NCBI GenBank assembly: GCA_023428915.1
Contig: JAEYWL010000069.1
Location: forward strand, 1-27,090
DNA: 27,090 nt
Source: Verrucomicrobiota bacterium
Lineage (GTDB): Bacteria > Chlamydiota > Chlamydiia > Chlamydiales > JAEYWL01
Direction: 5' to 3'
This document shows, piece by piece, positions 8,392-14,734 of this stretch. Every line of letters begins with the position of its first letter. Within the stretch, counting starts at the first letter, position 1. The notes under the pieces are model-generated. The model had not been told where the DNA came from. It did not search any database and saw nothing but the letters and a program-made list of their open reading frames with translations. The position numbers were made by a program, and so were the translations under genes.

Positions 8392-8411
8392 TTTTCCGCA
8401 ATTTTTCCGCA
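8392..8411 (-). repeat. Inverted arm-type doublet of element A
   Basis: Read on the minus strand, this has GCGGAAAA twice, as in the direct doublets at 1117-1150 and 8482-8515. It gives the right end of element A two doublets in opposite orientation, between the integrase start and the att core. It may also let integrase repress its own promoter. Function inferred. Confidence 0.45.
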
Positions 8412-8481
8412 TTTGAGAAATTTGTTTGCGGATTGATTAGATCTAAACCGAATGGCGGGCTTAGTATAAATAATGATAGTT

Positions 8482-8515
8482 GATTCCAGTCATTTGCGGA
8501 AAAAGTGCGGAAAAG
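8482..8515 (+). repeat. Arm-type integrase site of element A, right end
   Basis: Matches the left-end site 1117-1150 at about 30 of 34 positions. GCGGAAAA occurs at 8497 and 8508, again 11 bp apart. It lies about 70 bp inside the att core at 8587. Confidence 0.55.
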
Positions 8516-8586
8516 TAGCTGATTTGGCAGGCTTTGCATAAGTACCTCTGATTACATGTTGTTGTTTCAGAGTTACTTAAAAAAGT

Positions 8587-8630
8587 GGGGCAACTAGGAC
8601 TTGAACCAAGGACCAGCGGGTTATGAGTCC
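8587..8630 (-). repeat. att site copy 2: tRNA 3' end at the junction of elements A and B
   Basis: A 44-bp direct copy of the tRNA 3' part, one base different from the copy at 971 and five from the intact gene. The single change places a U-U mismatch in the T stem (CTTGG/CCTAG), so it has begun to decay, as expected for a non-functional remnant. Identity to the tRNA gene ends within a few bases after 8630, where element B begins. Confidence 0.85.
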
Positions 8631-8740
8631 GCAGCCCCCACGCCACTTCCCAGCAGCTAACTCCCCGAAATCATAGCGGAAAGCGCCCCTTTCCATCCAT
8701 CGCGATCTATCGTCATTTATCGCGCTTTTTTGCAGGCCAG

Positions 8741-8759
8741 TGGTCCACAAATGGTCCAC
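8741..8759 (+). repeat. Arm-type integrase site of element B, left end
   Basis: TGGTCCAC-aaa-TGGTCCAC: two copies of an 8-mer with an 11-bp period. The identical 19 bp plus following bases recur at 20818-20836 next to the integrase at the other end of element B. The doublet lies 110 bp inside the att core. Confidence 0.6.
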
Positions 8760-8797
8760 GGAAGGAAGGCCGTGCGCTCAAAATTGTTTTCTGTTTT

Positions 8798-9742
8798 TTA
8801 AGAAGGGCTCTGTTCCGGTTGAAGCTTTAATTGGTTCCATTGCCCGTGGACGTTTTTAATGCGTTCAGCCTGGTATTGGACTTCTGGAGGGAAAAGGTGA
8901 TCAAGCGTGTAGTTTCTGCCAAAAAGAAACTCCTTGCATTCTTCGAACAAGCTTTTAGGAACCACTATCTTGGAGTACATTTTTTTACTCATAGATGCTT
9001 CAATAATTGATAGGGAGCTATCAAGTGAATAGCGGGAATCAATGTGAACGACGTAGAAAGCTTGCTGCCTTTTTGGCTTCATATCATTCTTGTCGTTTAA
9101 TTGATGTAGCGGAGAAATAATGCAAGGTGCTTTGAATTCTCTGTTTTCAGTATCTGAAAGCTTGTAATCCAAAAGTATTTCTCTAAAAGATGTATAAATT
9201 TTGAAAGCTTCATAATTTACAACGTAAATAGCAGCATCTGTGGAACGAATATCAAGGAGCTTTGGTTGTAAACCATCTGTTTTATAATCAATTTCAAAAT
9301 TTGCAAAGAATAATGCTATTAATGCGTCGAATGTAAAATCTATTATTGGAGATCCTGGAATATTTAGGTCTTGAATTCCGTGAATTTTAGACTTCAGAGA
9401 ATTTTGTTGATGGTGTCGAGTTACTTCAAAATACGGGCACCCTCTTCCGCTTAGGTTCTGGATAACTTCTTGAGATGGTTTCATTGATAAAAAATAATTT
9501 AGAAACGACATAAGAGCTATCCCATAAGACTTCACTTCACCTCTTGTCAGGGGATCTCGGATGGTCTGTAAAGTCTCTTTTGTAAATCCTCTGGAAAATG
9601 AAGAATTTATTTCCCAACTTACATTCATCTGGCCGCGATACATCAATTTGGGGCCATGTTCTTTTTGGGCCTTTTGAATAGCCTTAATTAGGTCATCTAA
9701 GTTGGAAGGGAATATTACGTGAGCGTCGTCTGGATTCTGCAT
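8798..9742 (-). CDS. FRG-domain protein (314 aa)
   Basis: The FRG domain is recognised by MYRGQMNVSWEINSSFSR (residues about 34-51), a conserved HHQQN stretch, and the core PGSPIIDFTFDALIALFFANF. The family is named for a Phe-Arg-Gly motif (here Tyr-Arg-Gly). Its biochemical activity is not established, but it is frequent in accessory and prophage regions. The gene starts 12 bp after the beta-flower gene and is probably cotranscribed with it. Divergent from both is the XRE-ImmA/PIN/phosphoesterase operon, so the block looks like a conflict locus. The Shine-Dalgarno is weak (GAGAAAG). Confidence 0.75.
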   Translation of the reverse strand: MQNPDDAHVIFPSNLDDLIKAIQKAQKEHGPKLMYRGQMNVSWEINSSFSRGFTKETLQTIRDPLTRGEVKSYGIALMSFLNYFLSMKPSQEVIQNLSGRGCPYFEVTRHHQQNSLKSKIHGIQDLNIPGSPIIDFTFDALIALFFANFEIDYKTDGLQPKLLDIRSTDAAIYVVNYEAFKIYTSFREILLDYKLSDTENREFKAPCIISPLHQLNDKNDMKPKRQQAFYVVHIDSRYSLDSSLSIIEASMSKKMYSKIVVPKSLFEECKEFLFGRNYTLDHLFPPEVQYQAERIKNVHGQWNQLKLQPEQSPS

Positions 9743-9754
9743 GTCTTTCTCTTT

Positions 9755-10048
9755 TTATAACGCGGGGAAATCTTCATAGTCGGCATACATGGAATAGCCA
9801 CAATAAGCTGTATACCCGGCGATCGCGCATATTTTGGGAAGTGGCTGAAAAGGATGCTTTCGGTGGTTGCATTTGGCGATCGCGCTGATAAGTCTAGACT
9901 CGTTCATTAACTCGCCAAGGTACATTCCATTCGGGCCGTAAATCTCGTGGTCATGAAGCTGGCCAACATGACGGCCATCCTGTGTTCGTAGGGCGTTGTT
10001 TTCTAGGTACCCAAAAAATTTACCAGACCATGTCCAAAGTAATTTCAT
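9755..10048 (-). CDS. 4-fold beta-flower-like small protein (97 aa)
   Basis: ATG at 10048 with GGAGA 7 bases upstream. The sequence is a run of short hairpin-like repeats: LWTWSGKFFGYL, DGRHVGQL, EIYGPNGMYLGEL and ESRLI, ending in GYSMYADYEDFPAL. This fits the small 4-fold beta-flower family, whose function is unknown to me. It is the first gene of a two-gene operon with the FRG protein and is divergent from the XRE-ImmA gene across 134 bp containing an operator-like palindrome. A role as sensor, effector or immunity partner is possible but not shown. Confidence 0.65.
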   Translation of the reverse strand: MKLLWTWSGKFFGYLENNALRTQDGRHVGQLHDHEIYGPNGMYLGELMNESRLISAIAKCNHRKHPFQPLPKICAIAGYTAYCGYSMYADYEDFPAL

Positions 10049-10114
10049 AAATAATCTCCAATCTGAGTCGGTTGCGAGAATCTGTCTCTTCCGGCCACAC
10101 GCTCATAAAGTCTG

Positions 10115-10152
10115 AGTTTACAAAAACATGTATTTTTTGTATAGTGTAAACT
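10115..10152 (+). promoter_or_regulatory. Promoter and overlapping palindromic operator for the XRE-ImmA operon
   Basis: TTTACA (10117-10122) and TATAGT (10140-10145) are 17 bp apart, close to a sigma-70 consensus. The inverted repeat AGTTTACA (10115-10122) / TGTAAACT (10145-10152) covers both boxes, and an inner A/T-rich palindrome lies between the arms. This layout suggests autorepression by the XRE domain of the downstream protein, relieved by its protease domain as in ImmA/ImmR-type switches. The region is shared with the divergent beta-flower/FRG operon. Confidence 0.55.
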
Positions 10153-10182
10153 AAAGGGTAAGGAAATTATAGGTATTTATCT

Positions 10183-11259
10183 ATGAATAACTTAGGGATA
10201 CGGCTCCAACAGGCAAGGAAGGCGGCTGGATTAAGCCTCCGAGCTTTCGCTGATCTTGTGAACTTAAGCCATGCAGCTATCAAAAAATATGAGGATGGAG
10301 ATGTCTATCCCTCCTCCGATATGCTCATCAAGCTGGCAAAAGCTCTTAAAGTTCGCGTTGATTTCTTTTTCCGTCCAATCAAGGTGTCTCTTGAAAATGT
10401 AAAATTTAGAAAGCGCAAAAAACTAAATGGAAAAGCGGAAGAAGCTATTAAATTTGAGGTGATTAGTCAGATCGAACGTCGCTTAGAATTGGAGAATCTT
10501 TATCCGTCTTCTCCAGTGCCTATATTTGAACTCCCAGCCGATTTACCTCAGAAAATTAATAGTCTCGAAGAAATAGAAGTTGTAGCTGAAAACTTGCGTG
10601 AGTCTTGGAAACTAGGGTTAGCTCCAATCCATGATCTTATTGATGCGTTTGAAGCCCAGGGAATAAGAGTGTTCATCATTGATATTGATGAAGAACATTT
10701 TGACGGTCTTTCTACTGTGATCAATGATCAGCCAATCATTGTGATTAGTTCAAGATGGCCTGGTGATCGGCAGCGGTTCAATTTGGCTCATGAACTCGCT
10801 CATTACATTTTTATCAAACGTCTTTCTAATAAATTAGATGAAGAACAAGCTTGTAATCGATTTGCAGGTGCTTTTCTATTTCCTCGTGAAGCCGTGTTCC
10901 AAGCATTGGGAAAAGAGCGTCGTGCTATTGAATGGCAGGAACTGCTTTTACTCAAAGAACAGTTTCAGATAAGCATGGGGGCAATTTGTTATCGCCTTAA
11001 AGATTTGGGGGTTATTCAAGAGTCGTACTATAAAAGCCTTGTAATTCGTTTCCGACAGAAAGGGTGGCATCGTAAAGAACCTGGATTAGAAGTCCCTTCG
11101 GAAAAAGCTCATACCTTTAACCAAATGCTATTCCATGCTCTCGGCGAAGAGTATATTGGGGAACCAAAAGCCGCAGAACTGTTATCTTGTTCTCTCTCTC
11201 AATTAAAAGCTCTTCGTCAGGTGCAAAACGGAAATGCTCTTACTCATCAGCGATGCTAA
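10183..11259 (+). CDS. XRE-family HTH fused to an ImmA/IrrE zinc peptidase (358 aa)
   Basis: Residues about 5-60 form an XRE helix-turn-helix (LRAFADLVNLSHAAIKKYEDGD). Residues about 140-300 form an ImmA/IrrE metallopeptidase with HELAH at 203-207 and a likely third zinc ligand in the EEQACNRFAGAFLFP stretch (Glu220 or Glu221). ICEBs1 ImmA and Deinococcus IrrE cleave XRE repressors; here repressor and protease are in one chain. The final about 60 residues may be an extra helical module. The gene overlaps the PIN gene by 26 bp, so it heads an operon that includes a putative nuclease. It probably regulates or restrains that nuclease. Confidence 0.88.
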   Translation: MNNLGIRLQQARKAAGLSLRAFADLVNLSHAAIKKYEDGDVYPSSDMLIKLAKALKVRVDFFFRPIKVSLENVKFRKRKKLNGKAEEAIKFEVISQIERRLELENLYPSSPVPIFELPADLPQKINSLEEIEVVAENLRESWKLGLAPIHDLIDAFEAQGIRVFIIDIDEEHFDGLSTVINDQPIIVISSRWPGDRQRFNLAHELAHYIFIKRLSNKLDEEQACNRFAGAFLFPREAVFQALGKERRAIEWQELLLLKEQFQISMGAICYRLKDLGVIQESYYKSLVIRFRQKGWHRKEPGLEVPSEKAHTFNQMLFHALGEEYIGEPKAAELLSCSLSQLKALRQVQNGNALTHQRC

Positions 11260-11737
11260 CATTCTTATCGATATGGAAGACGGTAGTTTAATACCTGTCA
11301 TCTTTCAGCTTCCTTACGAAATCGCAGTTCCTGACATTCTTTTTGAACTAGAACTCAGAGAGCGACATAGTCATCTTCTGCAGGCGGGTCTAAAAGTAAA
11401 AAGTCTTAGCCCTGCGTCGGTCAAGAAGACAGAATTTCTAACTGGGCAGTATCCGCGGCCTAGCATGATGGACCATTCTGCTTTAGCTCTAGCGCTTCAA
11501 GAACGGTGCCCTCTTTTGACAGGGGATAAAGATCTTCGCATCGCCGCAAAAAAGGAAGGAGTTGAAGTCCATGGGACACTATGGATTATTGAGGAATTGC
11601 TGAATCAGAAAATTATACAGCAGTCCCAAGCCAAGGGCAGTTTTGATGCTATGAAAGTTAAGGGTAGTCGTCTTCCTTGGGGAGATGTAGAGAAGCTGCT
11701 GAATAGGTGGGAAGTGATTGGGGCAAACAATGAATAA
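11234..11737 (+). CDS. PIN-domain putative ribonuclease (167 aa)
   Basis: The N-terminus LLLISDANILIDM places the first acidic residue at Asp7. Further likely metal ligands are Glu38 or Glu40, Asp80 (MMDHSALALAL), and Asp98/Asp100 in LLTGDKDLR, the usual C-terminal PIN signature. The start is the ATG at 11234 inside the end of the XRE-ImmA gene; the 26-bp overlap implies coupling. PIN proteins paired with XRE or antitoxin genes usually act as RNases in toxin-antitoxin modules, and that is the most likely role here. The last 8 bp overlap the phosphoesterase gene. Confidence 0.8.
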   Translation: MLLLISDANILIDMEDGSLIPVIFQLPYEIAVPDILFELELRERHSHLLQAGLKVKSLSPASVKKTEFLTGQYPRPSMMDHSALALALQERCPLLTGDKDLRIAAKKEGVEVHGTLWIIEELLNQKIIQQSQAKGSFDAMKVKGSRLPWGDVEKLLNRWEVIGANNE

Positions 11738-12263
11738 ATGGTTTATATCCGATACCCACTTTTCTCATACCAACATTATTCGTTACACTGGACGCCCCTT
11801 CCAATCTGTTAACGAAATGGACGAACGGCTCATTGAGAACTGGAATGCGCATATAGCGCCTCAGGACACCGTTTTCTTTCTAGGTGATTTTGGCCTTGGC
11901 ACGACAGACTTTCTTACCAGTCTTTGTGCGCGCCTTCATGGGAATAAGATTTGCATCCGAGGCAACCATGATGGCACTCCCGCTAAAATGCATAACATTG
12001 GATTTTCGATTGTCCTGGAGTCGGCTTTCATCAAGATTGGTCGACATCAGGTTGAGCTTGTTCATATCCCCAGTCAGCCGGCTCCACCTCATTTTCAGCT
12101 CCACGGCCATGTACATGAAAAACGGCCTAACAAGCTCGTTGATAGGCAACTCAATCTTTCTGTGGAAGTCTGGGATTATAAACCTGTTTCTGAAAAGACT
12201 ATCGTAGCTCTTTTAGATCGAGCTGCTTCTTCCGCAGAAATAGCTTCTTCGAATAACTGCTGA
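11730..12263 (+). CDS. Calcineurin-like metallophosphoesterase (177 aa)
   Basis: The start is the ATG at 11730, overlapping the PIN gene by 8 bp; an in-frame TTG at 11718 is less likely. The di-metal signature is complete: D8-x-H10 (ISDTHFSH), G-D53 (FFLGDFG), G-N79-H80-D (RGNHD), His112, and the terminal LHGHVH (125-129). This small single-domain form is common in phages and mobile elements, where substrates include cyclic nucleotides and nucleic-acid ends; the substrate here is unknown. It is the third gene of the XRE-ImmA/PIN operon and could process RNA ends produced by the PIN enzyme. Confidence 0.85.
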   Translation: MNKWFISDTHFSHTNIIRYTGRPFQSVNEMDERLIENWNAHIAPQDTVFFLGDFGLGTTDFLTSLCARLHGNKICIRGNHDGTPAKMHNIGFSIVLESAFIKIGRHQVELVHIPSQPAPPHFQLHGHVHEKRPNKLVDRQLNLSVEVWDYKPVSEKTIVALLDRAASSAEIASSNNC

Positions 12264-12320
12264 CTGTTCAGTATTTGGAACTGTTCAATATATAATGAAC
12301 AGCTGTATCTAATGAACAGT
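12263..12320. promoter_or_regulatory. Symmetric array of four ACTGTTCA octamers
   Basis: ACTGTTCA occurs at 12263-12270 and 12280-12287 on the plus strand, and as TGAACAG(C/T) at 12296-12303 and 12313-12320. Spacings are 17, 16 and 17 bp, so the array is symmetric about 12291.5. It begins at the stop codon of the phosphoesterase gene, 166 bp before the nested integrase. It may be a multi-operator site or origin-like site; hairpins are possible in RNA, but no T-run follows. Bases 12321-12394 show nothing else notable. Confidence 0.5.
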
Positions 12321-12394
12321 TAAGAATTCAAAGCTATTACAAATCAGCTGCTTGTGTCTTTTCGGCGTTCATAGAACAACACGATCCTTTTAAA

Positions 12395-12417
12395 TTTTTC
12401 CACTGACGCCATTTTTC
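12395..12417 (+). repeat. Copy 1 of the CCACYGACGCC motif
   Basis: A 23-bp T-rich-flanked CCACTGACGCC motif upstream of the nested integrase. It recurs at 14353-14376, upstream of the HTH/replication genes, with one substitution and one extra T. Placement before both operons of the same module suggests a shared operator, perhaps for the HTH protein at 14441-14734. Confidence 0.5.
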
Positions 12418-12485
12418 GTTCCAACAGTTTGCAATAGAATTCAATCGTTTACAACTAAACTCGTGCTATAACAATAGGAGCAAAC

Positions 12486-13622
12486 ATGAAGCAGAAGGAA
12501 AACCCTGAAAAGGCGGAAAATGATCTCAGAGGAATTATTGTGAGGACGCATAGGCATTGCCAAACTTATCGGGTGCGCATTCGGATGAAGAGTGGTCAGT
12601 GTTTTGATAGATCATTTAGATCGAAGACTCTGGCTAAAAAGTGGAAAAGGGATATGGAGTCGGCAATTGAGCAGGATCGCTACGAATTCACGAACCCTGC
12701 GACCAAGCACACCCTTGCAAATCTGATCGATCTTTACATCGAAAGGGTACTGCCTGGAAAGCCGCGAAATGCCAAAAATGTTCTTCAGCACCTGACTTGG
12801 TGGAGGGAGGAACTTGGGTATTTGCTATTGGCTCAAGTTCGTCCTAGCCTAATTGCTGAGAAACGGGATGAGCTGCTTGCGGGGTTTGTTAGAGGGGGAA
12901 GGCTGCGCTCTCCTACGACGGTTGTGCGTTATTTGAGCAGCTTATCTCACGTTTTCACTAAGGCAGTCAAAGAGTGGGAGTGGATGAGAGAGAACCCGGT
13001 TTTTAAGATTGAAAAGCCCAAGCAGGCGCAAGGTAGAAAGCGGGTATTAACCGATGAGGAACAGAAAAGACTTTTGCAGGCATGCCAAGAAAGCGGATCG
13101 AAAGACTTGTTTTTGATCGTTGCTCTTGCTTTGGGAACAGGTATGCGCAAAGGCGAAATCATGGGGCTTAGATGGAGAAATATGCAGTTGGGAGAACCCA
13201 CAGGAACGATTGTGCTCGAAAGAACGAAGAATGGTCGTTCAAGGTCTGTTTTGATTACCGGCTTGTTGTTAGAGCTTTTACAGGAACGACGGAAACAACA
13301 GCGCACTGATAGCTTGGTCTTTCCATCACCCAATTATCCCAACCAACCTATTGATATTCGATCTGCTTGGGAAAAAGCTTTGCAAAAAGCTGGGATAGAA
13401 GGATTTGTTTTCCATGGATTGCGTCATCAGGCGGCTTCTCAAGCAGCAACAATTGAAAACAGCCCATTGGTAATCGGAGAGTTGCTCGGTCATCAGACGC
13501 TTCAGATGACCAGGCATTACGTGCATCTACCAAGCGCTCATATGCACACGATGGTTGAAGCGCTTCAATCGAAAATCTTTCACAATTACCAGGAGAGCAG
13601 CCATGCACAACTTAGAAAATAA
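12486..13622 (+). CDS. int: Second tyrosine recombinase, nested inside element B (378 aa)
   Basis: ATG at 12486 with AGGAG 6 bases upstream. Catalytic set: Arg221 (GTGMRKGE), Lys248 (RTKNG), His310 and Arg313 (HGLRH), His336 (LGHQT), Tyr345 (TRHYVHL); all present, so it is probably active. It is a close paralogue of the integrase at 19678-20751, with long shared stretches such as SKTLA.KWKRD.ESAIE and RSPTTVVRYL. It leads a module with the order integrase, unknown gene, HTH, replication protein, the same order as element A. I found no tRNA-type att repeat flanking it, so its own target is not known. Confidence 0.93.
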   Translation: MKQKENPEKAENDLRGIIVRTHRHCQTYRVRIRMKSGQCFDRSFRSKTLAKKWKRDMESAIEQDRYEFTNPATKHTLANLIDLYIERVLPGKPRNAKNVLQHLTWWREELGYLLLAQVRPSLIAEKRDELLAGFVRGGRLRSPTTVVRYLSSLSHVFTKAVKEWEWMRENPVFKIEKPKQAQGRKRVLTDEEQKRLLQACQESGSKDLFLIVALALGTGMRKGEIMGLRWRNMQLGEPTGTIVLERTKNGRSRSVLITGLLLELLQERRKQQRTDSLVFPSPNYPNQPIDIRSAWEKALQKAGIEGFVFHGLRHQAASQAATIENSPLVIGELLGHQTLQMTRHYVHLPSAHMHTMVEALQSKIFHNYQESSHAQLRK

Positions 13623-14325
13623 GCCACAGGCCTCATTGTGGAGGCCAGAGCTACTGAGTGATGAGGAGATGCACGAATGCTTGAAGGAAACGTGCTGGAC
13701 TGCCAGAAGAGCCGCTTATTATGTCCTGGGATTGAAAATCCCTGATCTCAGTAGTCTTGAGGAAGAGAAAATGCTTTGCCCTGATTTTGAAAAGTACTAC
13801 GAGATTTTCGAAAGCTGTTTTGAAGAGGGAAGAATTGCGATCCACTCCTTCTGCTCAGAATATGGCAAGAATGTTCGGGCTGCCCAGCCTGTCGATTGGC
13901 TGAAACTTGTTCATAAGGGACGGCTAAAAGACGACGCTATCGAAGACAAAGAAGTGAAGCGAGAAGGCTTGTACGTCGCTCCCTTGCTGACAGAGGCATG
14001 GCTTCTTTTGCAAGGGAAGGCTGTCTTTGCCAGAAGGCGACCTGCTCAAGAAAGGGACGATAAGCTTTTGGCTTGGAGTGCTGCCAGAAAATTGCGCAAA
14101 GATTTTCCTCAGTTGTCCAACCGCCAAATGGCACAGATCATCTACAAGCATTGCTCGAGGCTGCGGAAATATCCTTTCAAGACTGTTTACGGCTGGGTCA
14201 TCGATTCAGCCATCCCCATAAATGAAGAGCCTTCGCAAACTAGACGGGATAGAAACGGTCGTCCTAAAAAGGATAGCTATCAGAAGCTCTCTGTCGATTT
14301 CTCCTCCTATTTCGATAATTTGTAA
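13603..14325 (+). CDS. Unknown protein coupled to the nested integrase (240 aa)
   Basis: The ATG at 13603 has AGGAGAG upstream and overlaps the integrase gene by 20 bp. The protein is charged and soluble, with no recognised domain. A helical C-terminal segment (LSNRQMAQIIYKHCSRLRKYPFKTVYGWV) resembles an HTH-like or DNA-binding region, followed by a basic tail (RRDRNGRPKKDSYQ). It occupies the same slot, with the same overlap length, as the 433-aa protein of element A. A DNA-binding accessory to recombination or replication is plausible but unproven. Confidence 0.7.
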   Translation: MHNLENKPQASLWRPELLSDEEMHECLKETCWTARRAAYYVLGLKIPDLSSLEEEKMLCPDFEKYYEIFESCFEEGRIAIHSFCSEYGKNVRAAQPVDWLKLVHKGRLKDDAIEDKEVKREGLYVAPLLTEAWLLLQGKAVFARRRPAQERDDKLLAWSAARKLRKDFPQLSNRQMAQIIYKHCSRLRKYPFKTVYGWVIDSAIPINEEPSQTRRDRNGRPKKDSYQKLSVDFSSYFDNL

Positions 14326-14340
14326 CTCGCTGCTATTCAA

Positions 14341-14402
14341 CGCATTTTACGGTTTTTCCACCGACGCCATTTTTTCATGGCGATAGGTCGCCGTAAAATG
14401 CG
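14341..14402. promoter_or_regulatory. Nested inverted repeats upstream of the HTH/replication operon
   Basis: An outer 12-bp inverted repeat, CGCATTTTACGG (14341-14352) and CCGTAAAATGCG (14391-14402), encloses the CCACCGACGCC motif (14353-14376) and an inner hairpin CGCCAT (14365-14370) / ATGGCG (14377-14382). The CGTAAAATG core also occurs in the element A palindrome at 5792-5808. The whole sits 38 bp before the HTH gene. It could be an operator cluster, or a terminator for the upstream gene. Confidence 0.5.
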
Positions 14403-14440
14403 GTTATTAAATTCAAACTGCAATAGCAGAGGAGTGTGAG

Positions 14441-14734
14441 ATGAAAAACGATAGATCAAAAAATATAGATGAGGTGCCTGTAGAGGCAAAACAGACACGG
14501 TTTATTCCTGTGTCGAAATGGAATGAGTTTCATGAATGGCCACCAGTCGGTGGAATGCGCCATTTGATCTTCTTTCGAAATGAAAATGGGTTTGCCAAGG
14601 TATTAAAGCGTCCTAATCGAACCTGGCTCATCGATGAAAAGGCATTCTTCAAATGGGTATCAGAAAAAAAGTACAGACCCCGCAGAAAGGAGTCAGAGGT
14701 CCAGGAAAACGCTAAAATTGCAGTACAGCCATGA
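14441..14734 (+). CDS. Excisionase-like winged-helix DNA-binding protein (97 aa)
   Basis: ATG at 14441 after GGAGTGTGAG. The pattern is W.EFHEWPPVGGMRHLIFFRNENGF..VLKRPNRTWLIDEKAFFKWV, the same excisionase/AlpA-like fold as the element A protein at 5511-5720, followed by a basic tail. Its stop overlaps the start of the replication gene by 4 bp (ATGA). A regulator of replication or excision of the nested module is likely. Confidence 0.75.
   Translation: MKNDRSKNIDEVPVEAKQTRFIPVSKWNEFHEWPPVGGMRHLIFFRNENGFAKVLKRPNRTWLIDEKAFFKWVSEKKYRPRRKESEVQENAKIAVQP

Larger units (their letters stand above)
8266..8797. other. Non-coding junction between element A and element B
   Basis: No credible gene. In order it holds an inverted arm doublet (8392-8411), a direct arm doublet (8482-8515), the att copy (8587-8630), a 13-bp sequence (8649-8661) repeated in inverse orientation near the other end of element B, and the element B arm doublet (8741-8759). 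Short reading frames here overlap these sites and have no coding character. Confidence 0.6.

Noticed and set aside
8270..8539. 89-codon open frame on the minus strand upstream of the element A integrase
   Set aside because: It overlaps two arm-type doublets, has no Shine-Dalgarno worth noting and no protein-like pattern; it is regulatory DNA that happens to be open.
8631..8665. Possible complete second tRNA made from 8587-8665
   Set aside because: The minus-strand 5' half starts with GGGG but does not complete the acceptor stem or a D arm, and the T stem has a mismatch. Only the 3' part is tRNA-derived.
8461..8759. Overlapping short minus-strand frames across the att copy at 8587
   Set aside because: They read through tRNA-derived and arm-site sequence and have no coding character.
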